A stretch of 49,604 nt of DNA. Source: a virus. Positions 49,161-49,604 of the stretch are shown one piece after another. How positions within the stretch are numbered: position 1 is the first letter of the stretch; every line of letters starts with the position of its first letter. Below the pieces are notes generated by a model. The model saw only the letters and a program-made list of their open reading frames with translations. It was not told where the DNA came from and did no database searches. The position numbers and the translations under genes are program-made. The DNA is taken from positions 1-49,604 of IMG/VR virus record IMGVR_UViG_3300050118_000007. One strand, written 5' to 3'.

Positions 49161-49604
49161 ATGAAATTCCAGATCAAAAATCGCTTCTCGATGCAGTCAC
49201 AAGTTGAAGTTGAAATCAAGTGTGGCATGAACCTTAACACAACAACTAAACTCGGACTTGCTGTGAAAGCTGCGATTAAAGCAGGCGCGAACTTGTATGG
49301 CGCGGACTTGTATAGCGCGGACTTGTATGGCGCGGACTTGTGTGGTGCAGACTTGTATGGCGCGGACTTGTGTGGTGCGAACTTGCATGGCGCGAACTTG
49401 TATGGCGCGAACTTGTATGGCGCGGACTTGCGTGGTGCAGACTTGTATGGCGCGGACTTGTGTGGTGCGAACTTGCATGGCGCGAACTTGTATGGCGCGA
49501 ACTTGCATGGCGCGGACTTGCATGGCGCGAACTTGCGTGGCGCGAACTTGCGTGGTGCAGACTTGTATGGCGCGAACTTGCGTGGTGCGGACTTGTATGG
49601 CGCG
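49161..49604 (+). CDS. Pentapeptide-repeat protein, 3' end beyond the window
   Basis: An open frame with a strong TAGGAGGAGA site before its ATG at 49161. A 42-residue start (MKFQIKNRFSMQSQVEVEIK and on) leads directly into 21 complete A-(D/N)-L-X-G pentapeptide units, the fold of a right-handed beta-helix. It runs off the right edge, so total length is unknown. Such proteins can mimic DNA (gyrase inhibitors) but no such role can be deduced here. Confidence 0.85.
   Translation, partial: MKFQIKNRFSMQSQVEVEIKCGMNLNTTTKLGLAVKAAIKAGANLYGADLYSADLYGADLCGADLYGADLCGANLHGANLYGANLYGADLRGADLYGADLCGANLHGANLYGANLHGADLHGANLRGANLRGADLYGANLRGADLYGA
49287..49604 (+). repeat. 15-bp tandem repeat encoding pentapeptide units
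   Basis: Twenty-one 15-base units (consensus GCG-GAC/AAC-TTG-NNT-GGC/T) and a start of the next. A higher-order 60-base order (ADLYG-ADLCG-ANLHG-ANLYG) recurs at units 5-8 and 11-14, showing recent expansion by slippage or unequal exchange. Assembly of this region deserves caution. Confidence 0.9.

Noticed and set aside
49197-49523. A minus-strand frame of repeated Q-V-R-A-I units
   Set aside because: It is the antisense of the pentapeptide repeat gene.
49287-49604. Possible CRISPR array
   Set aside because: The 15-base units are contiguous with no spacers and encode pentapeptide repeats.

Overview
This window looks like about 50 kb of a tailed dsDNA phage (Caudoviricetes), probably a large virulent phage. 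It holds a packaging and head cassette, a near-complete replication and recombination set, and no integrase, host housekeeping genes, rRNA or recognisable tRNA. The host is inferred, weakly, to be an alphaproteobacterium: the GC-rich core genes, a DUF3309-like protein, a bacterial-type topoisomerase IB and a B12-dependent ribonucleotide reductase point that way. No sequence search was run.

Layout. From 1 to about 38.2 kb almost every gene is on the minus strand. Read from the left edge: a partial secreted protein, an S74 tail fibre with a signal peptide, connector proteins, major capsid protein (DUF2184), cement protein, scaffold, a winged-helix regulator, a Nudix-DUF2213 prohead protease, small membrane and lipid-type proteins, an SCP2-like protein, topoisomerase IB, a gpF-like head protein, an ECF-like sigma factor, portal (DUF1073) and terminase (0.2-18 kb). 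Next come SbcC/SbcD-like gp46/gp47, a PD-(D/E)XK nuclease fused to an HNH endonuclease, UvsX, a single-strand binding protein, a UvsY-like protein, clamp loader, a uracil-DNA-glycosylase/DNA polymerase A fusion, an MT-A70 methyltransferase, sliding clamp, dCMP deaminase and class II ribonucleotide reductase (19-38 kb). Genes are packed with many ATGA, TGATG or TAATG overlaps, so translational coupling is likely.

A 0.6 kb non-coding, hairpin-rich region (38.24-38.91 kb) separates this block from a plus-strand block (38.9-49.6 kb): small early-type genes, a DnaB-like helicase, an intein-containing SNF2-type helicase, a terminator, a second hairpin-rich leader, and a three-gene DUF3150 - MoxR ATPase - DUF2201/VWA module. 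Small ORFs and a pentapeptide-repeat gene follow, the last running off the right edge.

Mobile elements are dense: three inteins (polymerase/UDG, ribonucleotide reductase, helicase), three related NUMOD4/HNH endonuclease units, and a Vsr-like helix-turn-helix homing endonuclease encoded ANTISENSE inside the polymerase intein. This last one is the strongest candidate for something new: one stretch of about 0.9 kb appears to encode a working intein on one strand and its presumed homing nuclease on the other. Two short genes (18.4-18.7 kb and 39.4-39.5 kb) read correctly only if one base is added to a homopolymer, so assembly error or real frameshift should be considered there.
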